Assembly (NCBI GenBank): GCA_963978895.1
Contig: OZ022246.1
Location: 24,150,526 to 24,214,525 of the forward strand
Direction: 5' to 3'
DNA: 64,000 nucleotides
DNA from: Erpobdella octoculata
Taxonomy: Eukaryota; Annelida; Clitellata; Hirudinida; Erpobdellidae
Shown here: positions 46,457-58,753 of the stretch, in pieces
How the letters are laid out: every line of letters starts with the position of its first letter
How positions within the stretch are numbered: position 1 is the first letter of the stretch
Made by a program: the position numbers and the translations under genes
The notes under the pieces: model-generated
Told to the model about the DNA's origin: nothing
The model's input: the letters and a program-made list of their open reading frames with translations, nothing else
The model's database searches: none

Positions 46457-47293
46457 ACGTGTTTATTCATTAGTGGATATCTAGGTGATTGTATTAAAAA
46501 TAAAGTTCAATATATTTTGGTGACACAAAAAAAAACAATTTTCAAGGACAATGTTGTTTAATGAATTGTTTGGTAACATTTTGTAAATGCTGTGTGGTTC
46601 TGAAACGGACATGGGTTGGATTGGTTGACCCATGGGTTGGTTGGGTTGGGTCTACTTTGGGTTGAATTTAAAAAAAATAATTTTTTTTAATTAACAAACA
46701 CGTTTTATCTGTGGGTTAGAAAATTTAACTTTTCTCGTGGGTAGGGTTGAGAAAGTGGTGGGTTGGGTTGGGTCGCCAAAAATGGACTCATGTCTACCTT
46801 CAAGGTAAATACTATTTTTCAAAAATACAATCGTGAAATTGATGTCTTTTTATATCAAAAACTATTAATTTCATAACTGAAATAAAAAAATTATTCCAGA
46901 TTCACAAAAACAACGAATGACCAAATGAAAGCAAAAAAACATTCAAACTCTGGGAATAATTTTTTAGTTTTAAAAAACTTTGTTATAAACATTGATTTCA
47001 AACAGTTTACTACAACCACATATCAATCTAAATTAATTGAACAATGTGAAAACTTCTTAGAAATTTTTGAAACTAGATCATTGTTGAGCTACCATTGTCA
47101 AAGCTTACAAAATATATTGGTTTGAGTTTCTAAAAACGAGAAAGTTATACAAAATTGAAATTGATGTTTTAACTTTAAGTTGTTTAAGAATTAAAATAAA
47201 ATTAGTTTTAAATTTGCTTTTATTGTGACAAAAGTATTTAAAAACATTTTTTTAGGTTTGTAGATTAAACTATTTTTATAAATAATTTTTAAC
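46457..47293. other. Spacer with GGGTTG-rich repeat element
   Basis: About 46605-46800 holds repeated GGGTTGGGTTGGG words, GACATGGGTTGG at one end and ACTCATGTC at the other; a related piece is at about 49455-49502 (GGGTTGGGTTGACCCATGTC). Probably a dispersed element; superfamily not determined. No gene. Confidence 0.6.
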
Positions 47294-49402
47294 ATGTTTA
47301 TTGTTTGCAAAAATCTGGAGAAGTTACGTTGCTCATTTTTGATTGTATTTTGTCCAATTGTACAATGTGCTGTTTATCGCTGGTGTGATCCTTACGAGAC
47401 ATTTTGTTTGTTTTCTTACGGACCAAATGTAACTGTTACAAACTTAAAGGAAGCTCAACAACTTTGTACGGAAGCTAAAAATGGCAGCTGGCCTGTTGAA
47501 ACTCCAAATGATCATATAAAAGATATTGTTGCACAATTCATGTTAAATAACTCATTTCCAACAAATTCCTCAATTTGTCTGAACGCCGAAGTACAAAACA
47601 ATAAATGGGTTTGGATTGAAAGCAACCAAGGTGACTGTTTTTTGTTCTTAATTTATTGAACAATTTATTTCGAGACAAAAATGTTTTTATTAAAATGATT
47701 AATCTGGTTAGTAAAATAATGACCATAGCATTTAAATGTTTGTAGGATTTTTCTCTCTAAAACCTTTTAAATGGGTTGTTAGGAAATTATTTTGTTTCAT
47801 GGCAAATGTTTCTTAATGTAATTTGTTAGGTTCAAGGATGTTTAAACACATTGAAACAGTATTAAGACAATTATTTAAATAAAAATTATGTGTCAATTCC
47901 AAAAACTCTCCAAAACGTTTTTATTGTTACTATAATTTGTATGTTTTTTTAACAGTTGTGCAAAGTGCAGACACGATAAACGGTTACAGTTTATGTTTAA
48001 GAAATGGTAACCACGAAGCTTGTTCTATAAAAAAAGCAAATTTTGTTATTTGTACTACAAGTAAGTAATTTGAATTAAAAAATAAACCAAACTTGTAAGT
48101 AAAATAATGTATTTATTACATTATAAAATAAAAACAGAATGCAGAGCAGCGTGGATATCTTTTTATGGTCAAAGAGTTACTGGAGCAACTCTCAACAGTG
48201 AAATAACAAATGTGGAAGCTTGCATGGAAAAATGTGAAACCGATAAATTATTGGCTTGCACAGGATTTGAATTTACTCCGTATGTAAGCAATGGTTACCC
48301 AATCACCTGTTGGATTCACACGAGAGCTGATTTAATTGATTGCACAAAAGGAAATTTAACCAACAATACATTCCAGGTTATAAATAGAAATAGCAAATCA
48401 GTTGATATCTGTATTGGAGATATTACAGGTTATATATAAGATTTAATTACTTCAAATTGTATTTATTCACCTAATTTGTTGTATAGTAACTTTACTTTTA
48501 TATAACCTTTATTATTTTTATACATTGAACTCAAAACGCATTTGTACAGAAAAATAAATAACAGAGAATAATGAGCCAATTATAATAAGTGTGATGAGTG
48601 TTTTTAATTGTGTGGTTAAGCAATTTCTTATCCAATAAACTTGAACAATGTATGTAAAACGTACTGTAACAATAATTTGTAATAAAACAGAAAAACTACC
48701 ATATCCTTTGTTGACAACAACTGTTACTCGTTAGTTTTACTTAACTTTCTATAACCCAGCAATAATCTGTTATAACAATGTTATTTGGAAAATACACCTA
48801 ATTTGTATAGCAAAAATAAATACAGTTTGTTTTATTTTTTTGTTTGTTTCCGTTTGAGCTTAAATTAATTATTTTTCACACTTAAACATTAAATGTAAAA
48901 TAAAATTTAAAAAAAAATTTCAGTAAAAGAAAGTGTTCTTACTGTTAGGCAAGGTGATGACATTTAAATTGCATTTATAATTATAATAAAAAAAATTTAA
49001 TTTTGAAAAAATAACAATTTGTTAAATTAATTAAACAACACATTTGTTGTGATTAGACATTTTCATAGGAGTAACTGTCAGCCTTGTCATCATCATTGTT
49101 ATTCTTAGTTCTATAAATATATGGTTATTGAGGAACAAGCTCAGGTTGGCTTAATTTAAATTTAAAGTAGTAGTTATAACATCTTATTAAATTTTTCATC
49201 ATTAAACAGTTTATTGAACAATTTTTTTGACAGTTGTTGCGTTGTGCCATTTAAAAAACGTGAAAGAAATAAATTGCCGGACAGTATGTCTTCCAATTTA
49301 GAAGAAATATCAACTGGAAACAATTCTTCGTATGATCATCTTTCTAAAACAATTGAAAACCAAGACACAGCTGAGCATATGTATAATGAATTGAAAATGT
49401 AA
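47294..49402 (+). CDS. R15, CTLD-PAN-TM receptor with Y-x-x-L pair tail
   Basis: Exons 47294-47630, 47956-48060, 48138-48428, 49057-49144 and 49234-49402 give 329 residues, the shortest complete plan here. Signal peptide, CTLD (AVYRWCDPYETFCLFSYG, EAQQLCTEAKNGSWPVE, WVWI; LCLRNG ... VICTT) and PAN-like domain (ECRAAW, LACTGFEF, KSVDICIG). No stalk exon is needed for an open frame. TM (FIGVTVSLVIIIVIL, then R-N-K), tail with SYDHL and MYNEL separated by 13 residues, an ITAM-like pair with a longer spacer. TM and tail are close to those of R4 although the ectodomain is closer to R7/R18. Confidence 0.87.
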
Positions 49403-50394
49403 ACTTATTCAAAGTTTATATTTATTTAGAACATTTTAAACCACGAAGAAGGTACGCTTACCCAGGGTTGACAAGGGTTGGGTTGACCCATGTCCAGCTC
49501 TACGCTTTCCACTGCACTAATCAAACAAGCCGTTGGACACCGTTTTATTTCTTCATCTGAAATATCTTGTTTAACAGTAAATAACACAATACACTTTTGT
49601 TTCAGAAACATGTTTTATTTAAAATTTAATTGTTTCAAAAACGTTCAACGTTTTGCTTTGAATATAGTTGCCAAACATATCAATGTTTGTTTATTCGTAT
49701 CAAAAGCTATCCAAAAAGTGTCAAAACAATTTTTTTAATTATAAGAAATTAGTCTCAGTTGTTTGGGGCAGAATTAAAAAATAAATTATTTTAGCTATAA
49801 AGTAAGTTAACTAGAAGAAATTAAAAATTTGTTTTTAATTGAAAGAATTAATATAACAAATCACATATGGGTGTCATTAGGTTAGTGACCGGCCAATCTC
49901 ACTAAATAGCTCTTATATGAATCGGAAACCTCATATATAGACGTTAGAAATTCTTGGCTTAATAAATTAATTACATCTGTTTCAATAAGCAAACTTGATT
50001 GAATGTTGAAATTAGTTTTGAGTTTAATTTGTGTTACAAATAAGTTCTGAAAACTGTGTGACAAAGACTTGATTCTATTCTTATTACAGGTTTTATTGCG
50101 TAGTCATTTTCACACGTTAACAGTAGATCAACAACATCAACAGAGAGTTAGTCATCCATTCTGTTTATTAGTGCTATGAAAAATGCATTTACCTCAATAG
50201 GTACTGTTTTTTCTCTCACTCAATTAATTCTGGGCGATTACTGTTAGAGCTAACACAATAAACCAGTCTCAGCTTCACTGGGCGTGTAGCTGTTTAACGT
50301 TCTTAATAGTTGTTTAAATACCTGAATGCAGTTAGCTGTGACCATGCTTTTGATGAAAATTGTAAAATAAAGCACCGATTAATAAAATTTTAAT
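49403..50394. other. Spacer R15-R16
   Basis: No gene. Contains the GGGTTG-type fragment at about 49455-49502. Confidence 0.6.
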
Positions 50395-53215
50395 ATGACG
50401 AAAGTTTGCAGAAATCCGGAAATGTTTATATACGCATTTTTGATAGTTTTCTCTCAACCTTTACAATGTGCTGTTTATAGCTGGTGTGATCCATACGAAA
50501 CATTTTGTTTGTTTTCTTATGGACCAAATGTAACTGTTTCTAATTTAAAGAAAGCTCAACAACTTTGTACAGATGCCAAAAATGGCAGCTGGCCTATTGA
50601 AACTACAAATGATCAAATAAAAGATATTGTAACAAATTTCATGTTGAATAATTCTTTTTCAAACAATTCTTCAGTGTATCTCAATGTTGAAATAAGAAAC
50701 AACGAATGGTTCTGGATAGAAAACAATGGAAGTAATGTTATGTTTCTATTTTATAAAAAATTCTTTTTAAACATATAATTGTATCTATTAAAATAATTAT
50801 AACCAGTTAGCCATTTTTACGAGGTAAAAGATTCACTTTCAAGAACATGTTTTGTCATCAAGGAAACAATTTGTGCTTAATAATGTTTTACAGGTATTTT
50901 TTCATAAAACAGATCGCTTTAGAGGCCAACATGACCTTTGCTAGAAATATTTAGAATTTTCATTTTTTGTAGAACCACAGTGGTGCAACCAGAAGTGTAG
51001 GTGTTTGACATAGTATAAAAATGTAATTTACCAAATTGTCAAAGTAATGTGTTTTCATGTTTATTTTGTATTTACGTTAACATTTTTTTTCAAATTTTAA
51101 ACTATTGTTTTTTGCAGGTGTAACAGGTGTGGATTTTCCAAATAATAACACGTTATGTTTCAGAAATGGTAGTTATGAGTCGTGTTCTATTATAGAAAAC
51201 AGCCCTGTTATTTGTAATGTTACAAGTGAGTTATTTAAAACTGAATAATTATTGATTATTGTGGAAATTTCATCTTAAAAGTAACCTTCATAAATTTTAA
51301 ACAGAATGCAGAGCTACGTGGACGAAACTTTATAATCAATATGTTTCTGGGTCGATTTATCACTTTTTTCGCAGGAAAGATGAGGAAACCTGCAAAGATT
51401 TGTGTGAAACTAACAAATCAATGGCTTGCACGGGATTCGATTACCTTCCTTATTCATACGATGGTGTCGGATACAGGTGTTCGCTTCATAATAGAACCGA
51501 TTTGTTGACTTGTTCTAAAAGTTTTTCACAAACTGATCATCTTTTAATTATAAATAGAACCCTCAAATCGAGTGATAACTGTATTGGAAATATAACAGGT
51601 TGTGCAAATTTGTTAAAATCATTTTATTGCACTTTTCAAAACAGGTTGTAGAAATTTGTTAAAATCATTTTACTGCACTTTTTCAATAAAAAACTATTCA
51701 TGAAACTTTGTTTATGTTATAATTTTCTATTAGATCAATAAAGGTTTTGCTATTATTTATTTAGTTGTTTAACATAACGAGCTGTTAGTTATTTCACAGT
51801 TTTAATTTTTAAACAGATTTCGTTTTGCCAGAAACATCAAATGTTACACGTATGTTATAACAGGGTTTTAAGTTTAAAAGTATTTTATTATTTAAAAATG
51901 TTCAAACAATATATTTTTTATAAGATTGTTTCTTTCAATCTTCATAGTGATTAGTTATTGAATGAAGTTTTTTTTATCTTAGTAGCGACATGATAAACAA
52001 TCAAATTTAGTTATAATTTTATTTTAGTTATTTATTTCACAAAACAACACTTTATTACAGTAAAAACATTTTATTATTTAAAATCCAATTGTTAAAAATT
52101 GAAAATCATTACAAATTTTAAATTGGAAACTAATAGTAATGACGTAAGTTTAGTTTTAATAGCACACTGTCAATTATTAAACAGGTATCAGCACATCAGC
52201 GAAGACACAAGTGACAAGTAATTTATAGAATAAAAAATTTAATTGATTAAAAACTTACAATTTGAGTAATTTGTTGGTACTTTCAGGTATTCCAGTTGCA
52301 AATCCTCTCCCTTCTGGTAATAATTTTACACCGATTATTAAAATTACTTAATTGATATCTTGCTGGACTTAACAAATACAGGGTTCATTGAAGCAATCGA
52401 CAACCATTTTTAATAATTAAAAATAAATACAATAAAATATTAATTTGCTAGAATTATTTCATTCAAAAAAAATATTCTTTTTAAAACAAAAATTACTGCA
52501 TCGTATTATTCAACGGTGCGAGTGTGTGTAATTGAAAAGAAAAAAAACAGCATATATTAACTAGATTAAATTATTTCACGGTTGCAATCTCATGAAACAA
52601 CTTTTTAAGATTTGTGTTTTAAAAATCAATTTATTCTCTGTAGCAGTAGTAAGGTCAAGAGCATTATGGTTGATAAGGTGCACTAAGGAGCTGTATTTAA
52701 GCGTGGTGAATGTTGCGGCTAAGATCAGCTTGTGCCTTCGAGAGGGATCGCACAGTTTCTCCTGCTACCAACACTTTTTTCTGAAACCAGACTCTGTCAT
52801 AAATTATTTTCCCTGGTAGAAAGTCTGATTTTTAAATCACAGTTAATAGAGCACTGAGTTGATCTGAACCATAAAAGTCAACGGCTTGCCAAAAAAGCTA
52901 ACAGTATGGAGTTTTTCTTATCCAGGGTTTGAACCCACGACCATGGCTGAAAAATTAGAAAACTCTGCCTTTGTACCATCGCGCCTTTAATAACATTATA
53001 AACTATTATAACTTTAGCATGTATACTGGAAAAATGTGTAACCAACTTTCACTATATTATTTTTTTGAGTTAATTCTTAAAATTTCACATTTACATTTTT
53101 TTTAACTGTAAATGCAGGATGCTCGGTTGGACCAGCTGTGGGTAGAAAACTTGCTGGTATTGCAACAATGCTGGGATTAGGTTTACTTACAATTGTAATT
53201 ATTAAAATAATATAA
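50395..53215 (+). CDS. R16, CTLD-PAN-TM receptor without a cytoplasmic tail
   Basis: Exons 50395-50731, 51118-51225, 51305-51598, 51817-51849, 52185-52217, 52287-52316 and 53118-53215 give 310 residues. CTLD (AVYSWCDPYETFCLFSYG; the usual R before W is S) and PAN-like domain are complete; three tiny stalk exons follow. The TM exon is of the R10/R17 type but has lost its donor, and a stop follows directly after IVIIKII. A decayed tail exon remains at about 53338-53392 (NVELKHI, matching the start of the R10/R17 tails). The protein would be anchored with no signalling tail: a decoy, or one that needs a partner. There is no charged residue deep in the TM that would point clearly to an ITAM adaptor. 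A 46-bp direct duplication at 51598-51692 repeats the PAN-exon donor. Confidence 0.8.
51595..51692 (+). repeat. 46-bp direct duplication carrying a splice donor
   Basis: The block from ACAGGTTGT through TTTGTTAAAATCATTTTA and TGCACTTTT occurs twice in tandem, so the donor at the end of the R16 PAN exon (CAG|GTTGT) has a second copy 46-50 bp downstream. Confidence 0.8.
52830..52995 (-). mobile_element. tRNA-like SINE head in an R16 intron
   Basis: On the minus strand a tRNA-like head reads GGCGCGATGGTACAAAGG followed by B box GGTTCAAACC (52926-52935). Different family from the 31400-31725 SINE. Boundaries approximate. Confidence 0.6.
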
Positions 53216-53666
53216 CATTTAAAAAATTATTATTAGATATTTAGTTATTGTTTAAATATATGTAATATGTACAAATCAAATAATATTTATTAATTATTTC
53301 AATATGCTTAAATAACTCGAAATGTATATATTTTCAGCACTGAAAATGTTGAATTAAAACACATCACAACAAAGGATTTGAACAAAGATTAATAAAATTT
53401 TTAACTTCAAACATTTGTGCAGCCAAACAGGGCAATCGAAACTTTGTTTCTTAATGTTTGTTTTTCTTTGATTAAATAATTCTCTAAGTTATTGTTATTT
53501 TGTCAAAACCGATGTTATATTTATGTGCAATTTGTTGTTGTAATTTATAAACAAAAACGACTGAACAAATACCTGATTTAAGGACATATTATTTAAACTA
53601 ATAATTTTTGATGGATTGCATCTTTGTACTTATGCTAATTTTTTCCAGACAATTTGTATGTTTAAA

Positions 53667-53894
53667 CAAGGATATCTTGATATAACAACTGGATCCACAA
53701 CCTACTCTAGTAGGCCTAATGTTTTATCACTTCTTATATAATAGTTATAAATATATTGATGTAGCAAACTACAAAAGTATCAGTAGTTATATCATACTTA
53801 TACACATTTTGATGTAACTATGATTTAATTGGCTGAACTGTCTAGGCCTACTAAAGTAGGTTGTGGATCCAGTTGTTATATCAAGAAATCCTTG
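53667..53894. mobile_element. Foldback MITE with about 55-bp inverted repeats
   Basis: A 228-bp element starting CAAGGATATCTTGATATAAC and ending in the near-perfect inverse; both arms contain AACTGGATCCACAACCTACT. The flanks carry an exact GTTTAAA on each side (53660-53666 and 53895-53901), a likely 7-bp target duplication. No coding capacity. Confidence 0.88.
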
Positions 53895-53949
53895 GTTTAA
53901 ATTTTCTGTTACGTGTTTATGTGGCGCCAATCTAGGTGCGTGTTAGGTT

Positions 53950-54400
53950 TAGCAAGGCCGGATTTAGGCATGGTCAGGGTGTGCCACTGCACATGGCTCC
54001 ACCAGTAAGGGGCTTTCACAAACCAAAATAAAATTAATAAAAACTAAACGTGATTATAATTTCACTTTCTGTTGTTGTTATGCCATATAACAGTCGATTA
54101 AGTACAGAAAATGCAATCACAAAACTTAGGAGTGCAACTCTTTTCGTTTTCTTTGCTCCAAGTCCCGGAAGTTGACTTTACGTAGAATGTCGGCTTCTAT
54201 GTTTATCAGAGCCAGATGAGACAGCCGATAATTGCAAAGTCTTCTCTCTATCTCAGTTTCATTTTTGAGAATGAACGCTCCGCACAGCAGTTGCTGCTTA
54301 ATAGCACCAGATAAATGCGGAGAACTATTCTCCACATTATAAAATAATTTCTGAACTTGCTTCTTGTATATCAGCTGAATCATCAAAGTCTTCCTAGAGA
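53950..54400 (-). pseudogene. hAT-family transposase C-terminal remnant
   Basis: An open stretch at 54126-54386 (minus) reads ERRLCNYRLSHLALINIEA and then ILRKVNFRDL, which resembles the C-terminal dimerisation region of hAT-type transposases (R-L-x-x-L-A-L-I-x-I-E). Next to it, AAGGCCGGATTTAGGCATGG (about 53955) looks like a hAT terminal repeat. Only the end of the transposase remains. Confidence 0.6.
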
Positions 54401-54810
54401 TATGTTTAGTTTGTTCGTTTTATGAATGCCTTAACAAAGTCAGCAAACTGGTCAAACTTATTTCTGAAAAAAACATCAATGTCATCTGTAAATAAAAATT
54501 AAAACTGCGTAAGCACAAAGTATACCTGGCTCAGGGATTCTGCAAATTTCTATTAACAAGCGCTTATTAAAGTTGTATAAGGTTTATTGTGAACAATTTA
54601 ACCTAATAAATAATTGTTAGTGAATGTCTAGCAGTTCAATAGATGTACCAATAAACTGACTTAATATAGCGCTGACACACAAAAGAACACATTTGGCAGC
54701 AATCAGGAAGTTTTCACTAGCACACCAAGATCAATAAATCTATTTCTCACAAGCTTACATGCATTTACAAAACTTATAAAAATATTATAATTTTTTATAT
54801 AGCTTTTACA

Positions 54811-56892
54811 ATGTTTGAAATAATTATAACAACTTTTTTTACAATTTTAATTTCCTTTAGTCAATTATTACACGGTAATGTTTATCGTTGGTGTGATCCT
54901 TACGAGACATTTTGTTTGTTTTCTTATGGAAGTGATGTAACTGTTTCCAATCTTGAAGAAGGTCAGCAAGTTTGTACGAAAGCTAAAAATGGAAGTTGGC
55001 CAATTGAAATATGGAACTCTCGGATAGAAGATGCTGTAAAACTATTCATCAAGAATAATTCATTTCAAAGCAATTCATCGGTAATACTGAATGCCGGACT
55101 GCAAAATGATGGAAATTTTTACTGGATAAAAAACAATAAAAGTAATGTTTTAATATTTATTTGTTAACAATTGAATTTTTTCTACTGTGAGTTGATTAAA
55201 ATAGTTTTTTTTATTTAAGGAATAAATACAGTAAATATAACAAATCTTCCAATAAATACAAGTTTATGCCTTAGAAATAATAACTATGAAGTTTGTTCTA
55301 TTGGAAACACTATCTATGCTATTTGTACAATTGGTAAATTAATATTAACAATTGAATTATAAGCAATTAATTGTGTTTATCTTATTGGTAAATCTGCTTA
55401 TGAAGGATGCAAAGCATCATGGACGTCTTATGAAAATCAACGAAATATAGGTGGTACTCAACAACCTGGAATAACAAGTGTGGAAGACTGCAAAGATCTG
55501 TGTGAAACCAGGAAAGAAATAAACTGCACAGCTGTTGATTATTTAACAACTCCTCAATATGGATGGGTAGGTTGTTTCACGCACACAAAATCTTCTTCAC
55601 TATTAGATATCGGAAGAAGTAGTCTTGCAAATAATTCAGAGCACGTTATCAATAGGATATTCAAGATAGTTGATTTTTGCATTGGAGATATTTCAAGTGA
55701 TTATAAATTTTTCTTACTACATTTTTTTCTGTTACTTGAAAAGTAAAATAAAATATTATTTACAGTTAAATTTAATAAAGATGTCACGTTTTTCACATTA
55801 ATAACATTTTCAACAAACGTTACAGGTAAGACTCAAAATCTTCTATTTCATTTTAATTATAATTTTATTTCTGCGATTGACAAAAAAAAATTCACAAAAT
55901 TCAAAATTGCTCAAACAAGAAAAATTTTTTTTTTTAATTTAAACGGCTAATTCAATATTAAAAAAACTGTTTTGAATTTAAATAGTTATATGTTTATTGA
56001 ATAATTTATATTAAAATAGTTTCTTTTTTATGATTTGTTTAATTTTATTATTGTTTTACATTTATATAACTGAGTGTTACAAGCTAATTATTATAAGTCA
56101 TTATATATATTAGTAATACTATTTAAATCTAAATTTAATTATGAAAAATGTTGAAATATTTCAAATTAAAATTAATTAAATTTTACATTTTAATTAATTT
56201 AAATAGTTTATGAAAGATCTTCAGCTGGATCAATTGTTGGTGGAGTGCTTGGTAGTATTGCAGTAATGCTGGGAATAATTACACTTACAATTGTACTTGT
56301 AAAACGGAAATTAAATACAAAAAAGTATTTGCTTATTAATAGTTTCTTTCTAGTTTTTATAAACTTATTAACAATAAACAAAATTTTCTTTAGTCACTTA
56401 ACAGTTTTTAAAACTCACTTAAATTACCTTAATTAAAGAACTACAGATATTGAATTGGAACACAACCAAGATGCATACGAACATGTGCATAAAGAAAACA
56501 ACTTTTCTTCAAATCCTGAACATCTCTACAACCAGTGAAAATTTTACTTTTTTATTGTTTATGTTTTTTTTAAATAAATCTGAAAAAATAATCTAATTTT
56601 TTTATTAAACAAATAAAAATAATTAATGTTTGTCATCTTTTAGATTACAGGACAACAGAGACGCTTACGAACATTTACCTCAAGAACAAAAAATGTCTTC
56701 AAAACCTGAACATTTGTACAATCAGTTAATAAAACATGTTGTTTTAAGCATTGCTTAGGTTCATAGTTTGAACCATTTGCCTAATTTTATTTACTTTTTA
56801 AAGAAATTTGAAAACAATATTTTATAAATTTTAGATTAGAAACGAAATCAGCTGGACAAAAGCTCACCTATGAAAATTTATCAAAAAAATAA
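54811..56892 (+). CDS. R17, CTLD-PAN-TM receptor with modular Y-x-x-L tail
   Basis: Exons 54811-55141, 55220-55333, 55406-55696, 55766-55825, 56207-56324, 56439-56534, 56644-56724 and 56835-56892 give 382 residues. CTLD NVYRWCDPYETFCLFSYG with E-E-G-Q-Q-V-C as in R10, PAN-like GCKASW to KIVDFCIG, one 20-codon stalk exon, Gly-rich TM (GSIVGGVLGSIAVMLG). Tail: two repeated module exons with AYEHV/HLYNQ and AYEHL/HLYNQ, each pair spaced by 13 residues, then a last exon with LTYENL (ITIM pattern) that stops after SKK, earlier than in R10 and R12, so the LIYEN motif is lost. Belongs to the R10/R12/R14 subfamily. Confidence 0.87.
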
Positions 56893-58753
56893 TGAAAATA
56901 AATGGAAAACACACTGCAAAACTCATTACAATTAGAACAAATTTGTATTTAATAAATTGATTTTCTTAAATATTATAGGATTCTATTAAGTATTTATATT
57001 AATCTAAAGGTTCAGAAAGTTGAAAAAAAATGTAAAAACTGGCGAATGATTTATTAAATTTGATCTGTTTAAAATTTTGATTCAAAGTTGTTGAAGCTGA
57101 ATAGAATCGGGAACCATAAGTTGAAATTTGTCAAACATCATGTTACGTATAACTTAAAAACTTAAAATTTAATTGATCTTTTGACTGTTTTGTTTTGTAG
57201 TAAGATTTCTAGGATTTGTAATATTTGTAAAATAAAGTAATAAAGTTATTCTTTTTGTCAAAAGAAACATTTTCAACTAGTAAGTTTTGATATTAACAAT
57301 TGTTTTGATATTTATATAGTTTGTTTAAAAAACACAATTTGTAATTATTTAACAATTTTAATGATTGACTAAATGTGTATTTGGCCAGAAACATCACCAA
57401 TAACAAGTTAATTTTACTATTAATTACATTTATTTTGAAAAAAAATTATTTTTTATTTATCAAATTTAACTTTAAAAAAGTTTAAATAATCAAATAAGTA
57501 TTTTTATTTACATACTTTCAATGTGTTATATAATGAACCATTGTTGTTAACTGTATTTTTTATAAACATTTTTGTGACTCCTATTTAGTAAAACATTGCT
57601 TTGTCACCATTCTATTCCAAGCTGGATAAAAGCTTGTAATCAAAAGTTTGATTTGAAAATACAAACCATCAACATGCAACAAACAAAGTTAAATAAAAAC
57701 GTATCATAAAAAACGTGTAAAAAATTAAAAACAGCACATTTTTTAATGAAAAAAATTAAAATCAATTTTATTACTTTTTTAAAACTTTGTGTTTTCAAAT
57801 TATAAAAAAACGTATTTACCTGAATAAAATGAAAAAATTAATACTATGCAGTTTAGCATTCCGAGTTTCAATAAAAAGTATAAAAGTGTAAGTAAATCTA
57901 ATAAAAATTAAAAAAAACTTACAACTACATAGTTGCAACAGGCTAAAATTTCGAATTAAACAACATAATGAAAAAGTTTTGATTAAATACATTTTTGGTG
58001 CCTGGAAATAAATTACAAAAGTTTTTGCCTGCTTTCTTTAAAATTTCAATTAACATGAAATTTTCTTATGTTTTGCTATGCCAGCATCGTACAGCATATA
58101 TGCATAGTCAGCATGTTCGCATCGTTCATCAAGTTCGCATATTGATAATATTTTGAACAACTAATAATATATAATATATGATATAATATATCATTATTGT
58201 ATCTTTAAAAAATAGTAATTATAGCAACTCTTCTGATCAAAAGGTCACAAGATAATAAAAACAAATATATAATTGTATAGCACCAGGAAAGTCTAAGGCG
58301 CTTACATATGTCCAACTAAACAGAAACTTTGTTAAACCTGTAAAGTATCATGTCACCTAAATAGGTGTTCGTAAATCTGCCCAATTGTGAGATGTCGTAT
58401 GCATGAATTATTTTCAGTGTTTTCTTAAAACAACAAAGTAATTGAGAAATAATACAAATATACTAATTTTCATTCCCCTTGAAAACTACGTCCGTTTCTG
58501 GCTACCTATGTCATTTCAAAGCTCACACAAATGGCTCTCAATTGTTGGGCTGTGAAAATAACAGCTGGCTGAATGTCGGCAACAAAAACTTAAAAATTAC
58601 ACAACTAATTCGCATTGCTTTAAATCTTAGAAAAGGAAGTGTCAGCTGCTCATTGTAGATGTTATTATATAATGAATCAATAGGTTATTTGACGTTTTTA
58701 GTTGTTTATTAAAAAATAATCAAATGAGTTTTATTATTTTATAAGATTATAAT
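56893..58753. other. Long AT-rich spacer R17-R18
   Basis: No gene or RNA recognised. About 57280-57420 loosely resembles stalk-type exon DNA (CCAGAAACATCA near 57386, as in R16), possibly a relic; too short to call. Confidence 0.5.

Larger units (their letters stand above)
53216..54810. other. Spacer R16-R17 with foldback element and hAT remnant
   Basis: Contains the decayed R16 tail exon (about 53338-53392), the foldback element at 53667-53894 and the hAT-type remnant at 53950-54400. No intact gene. Confidence 0.7.
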
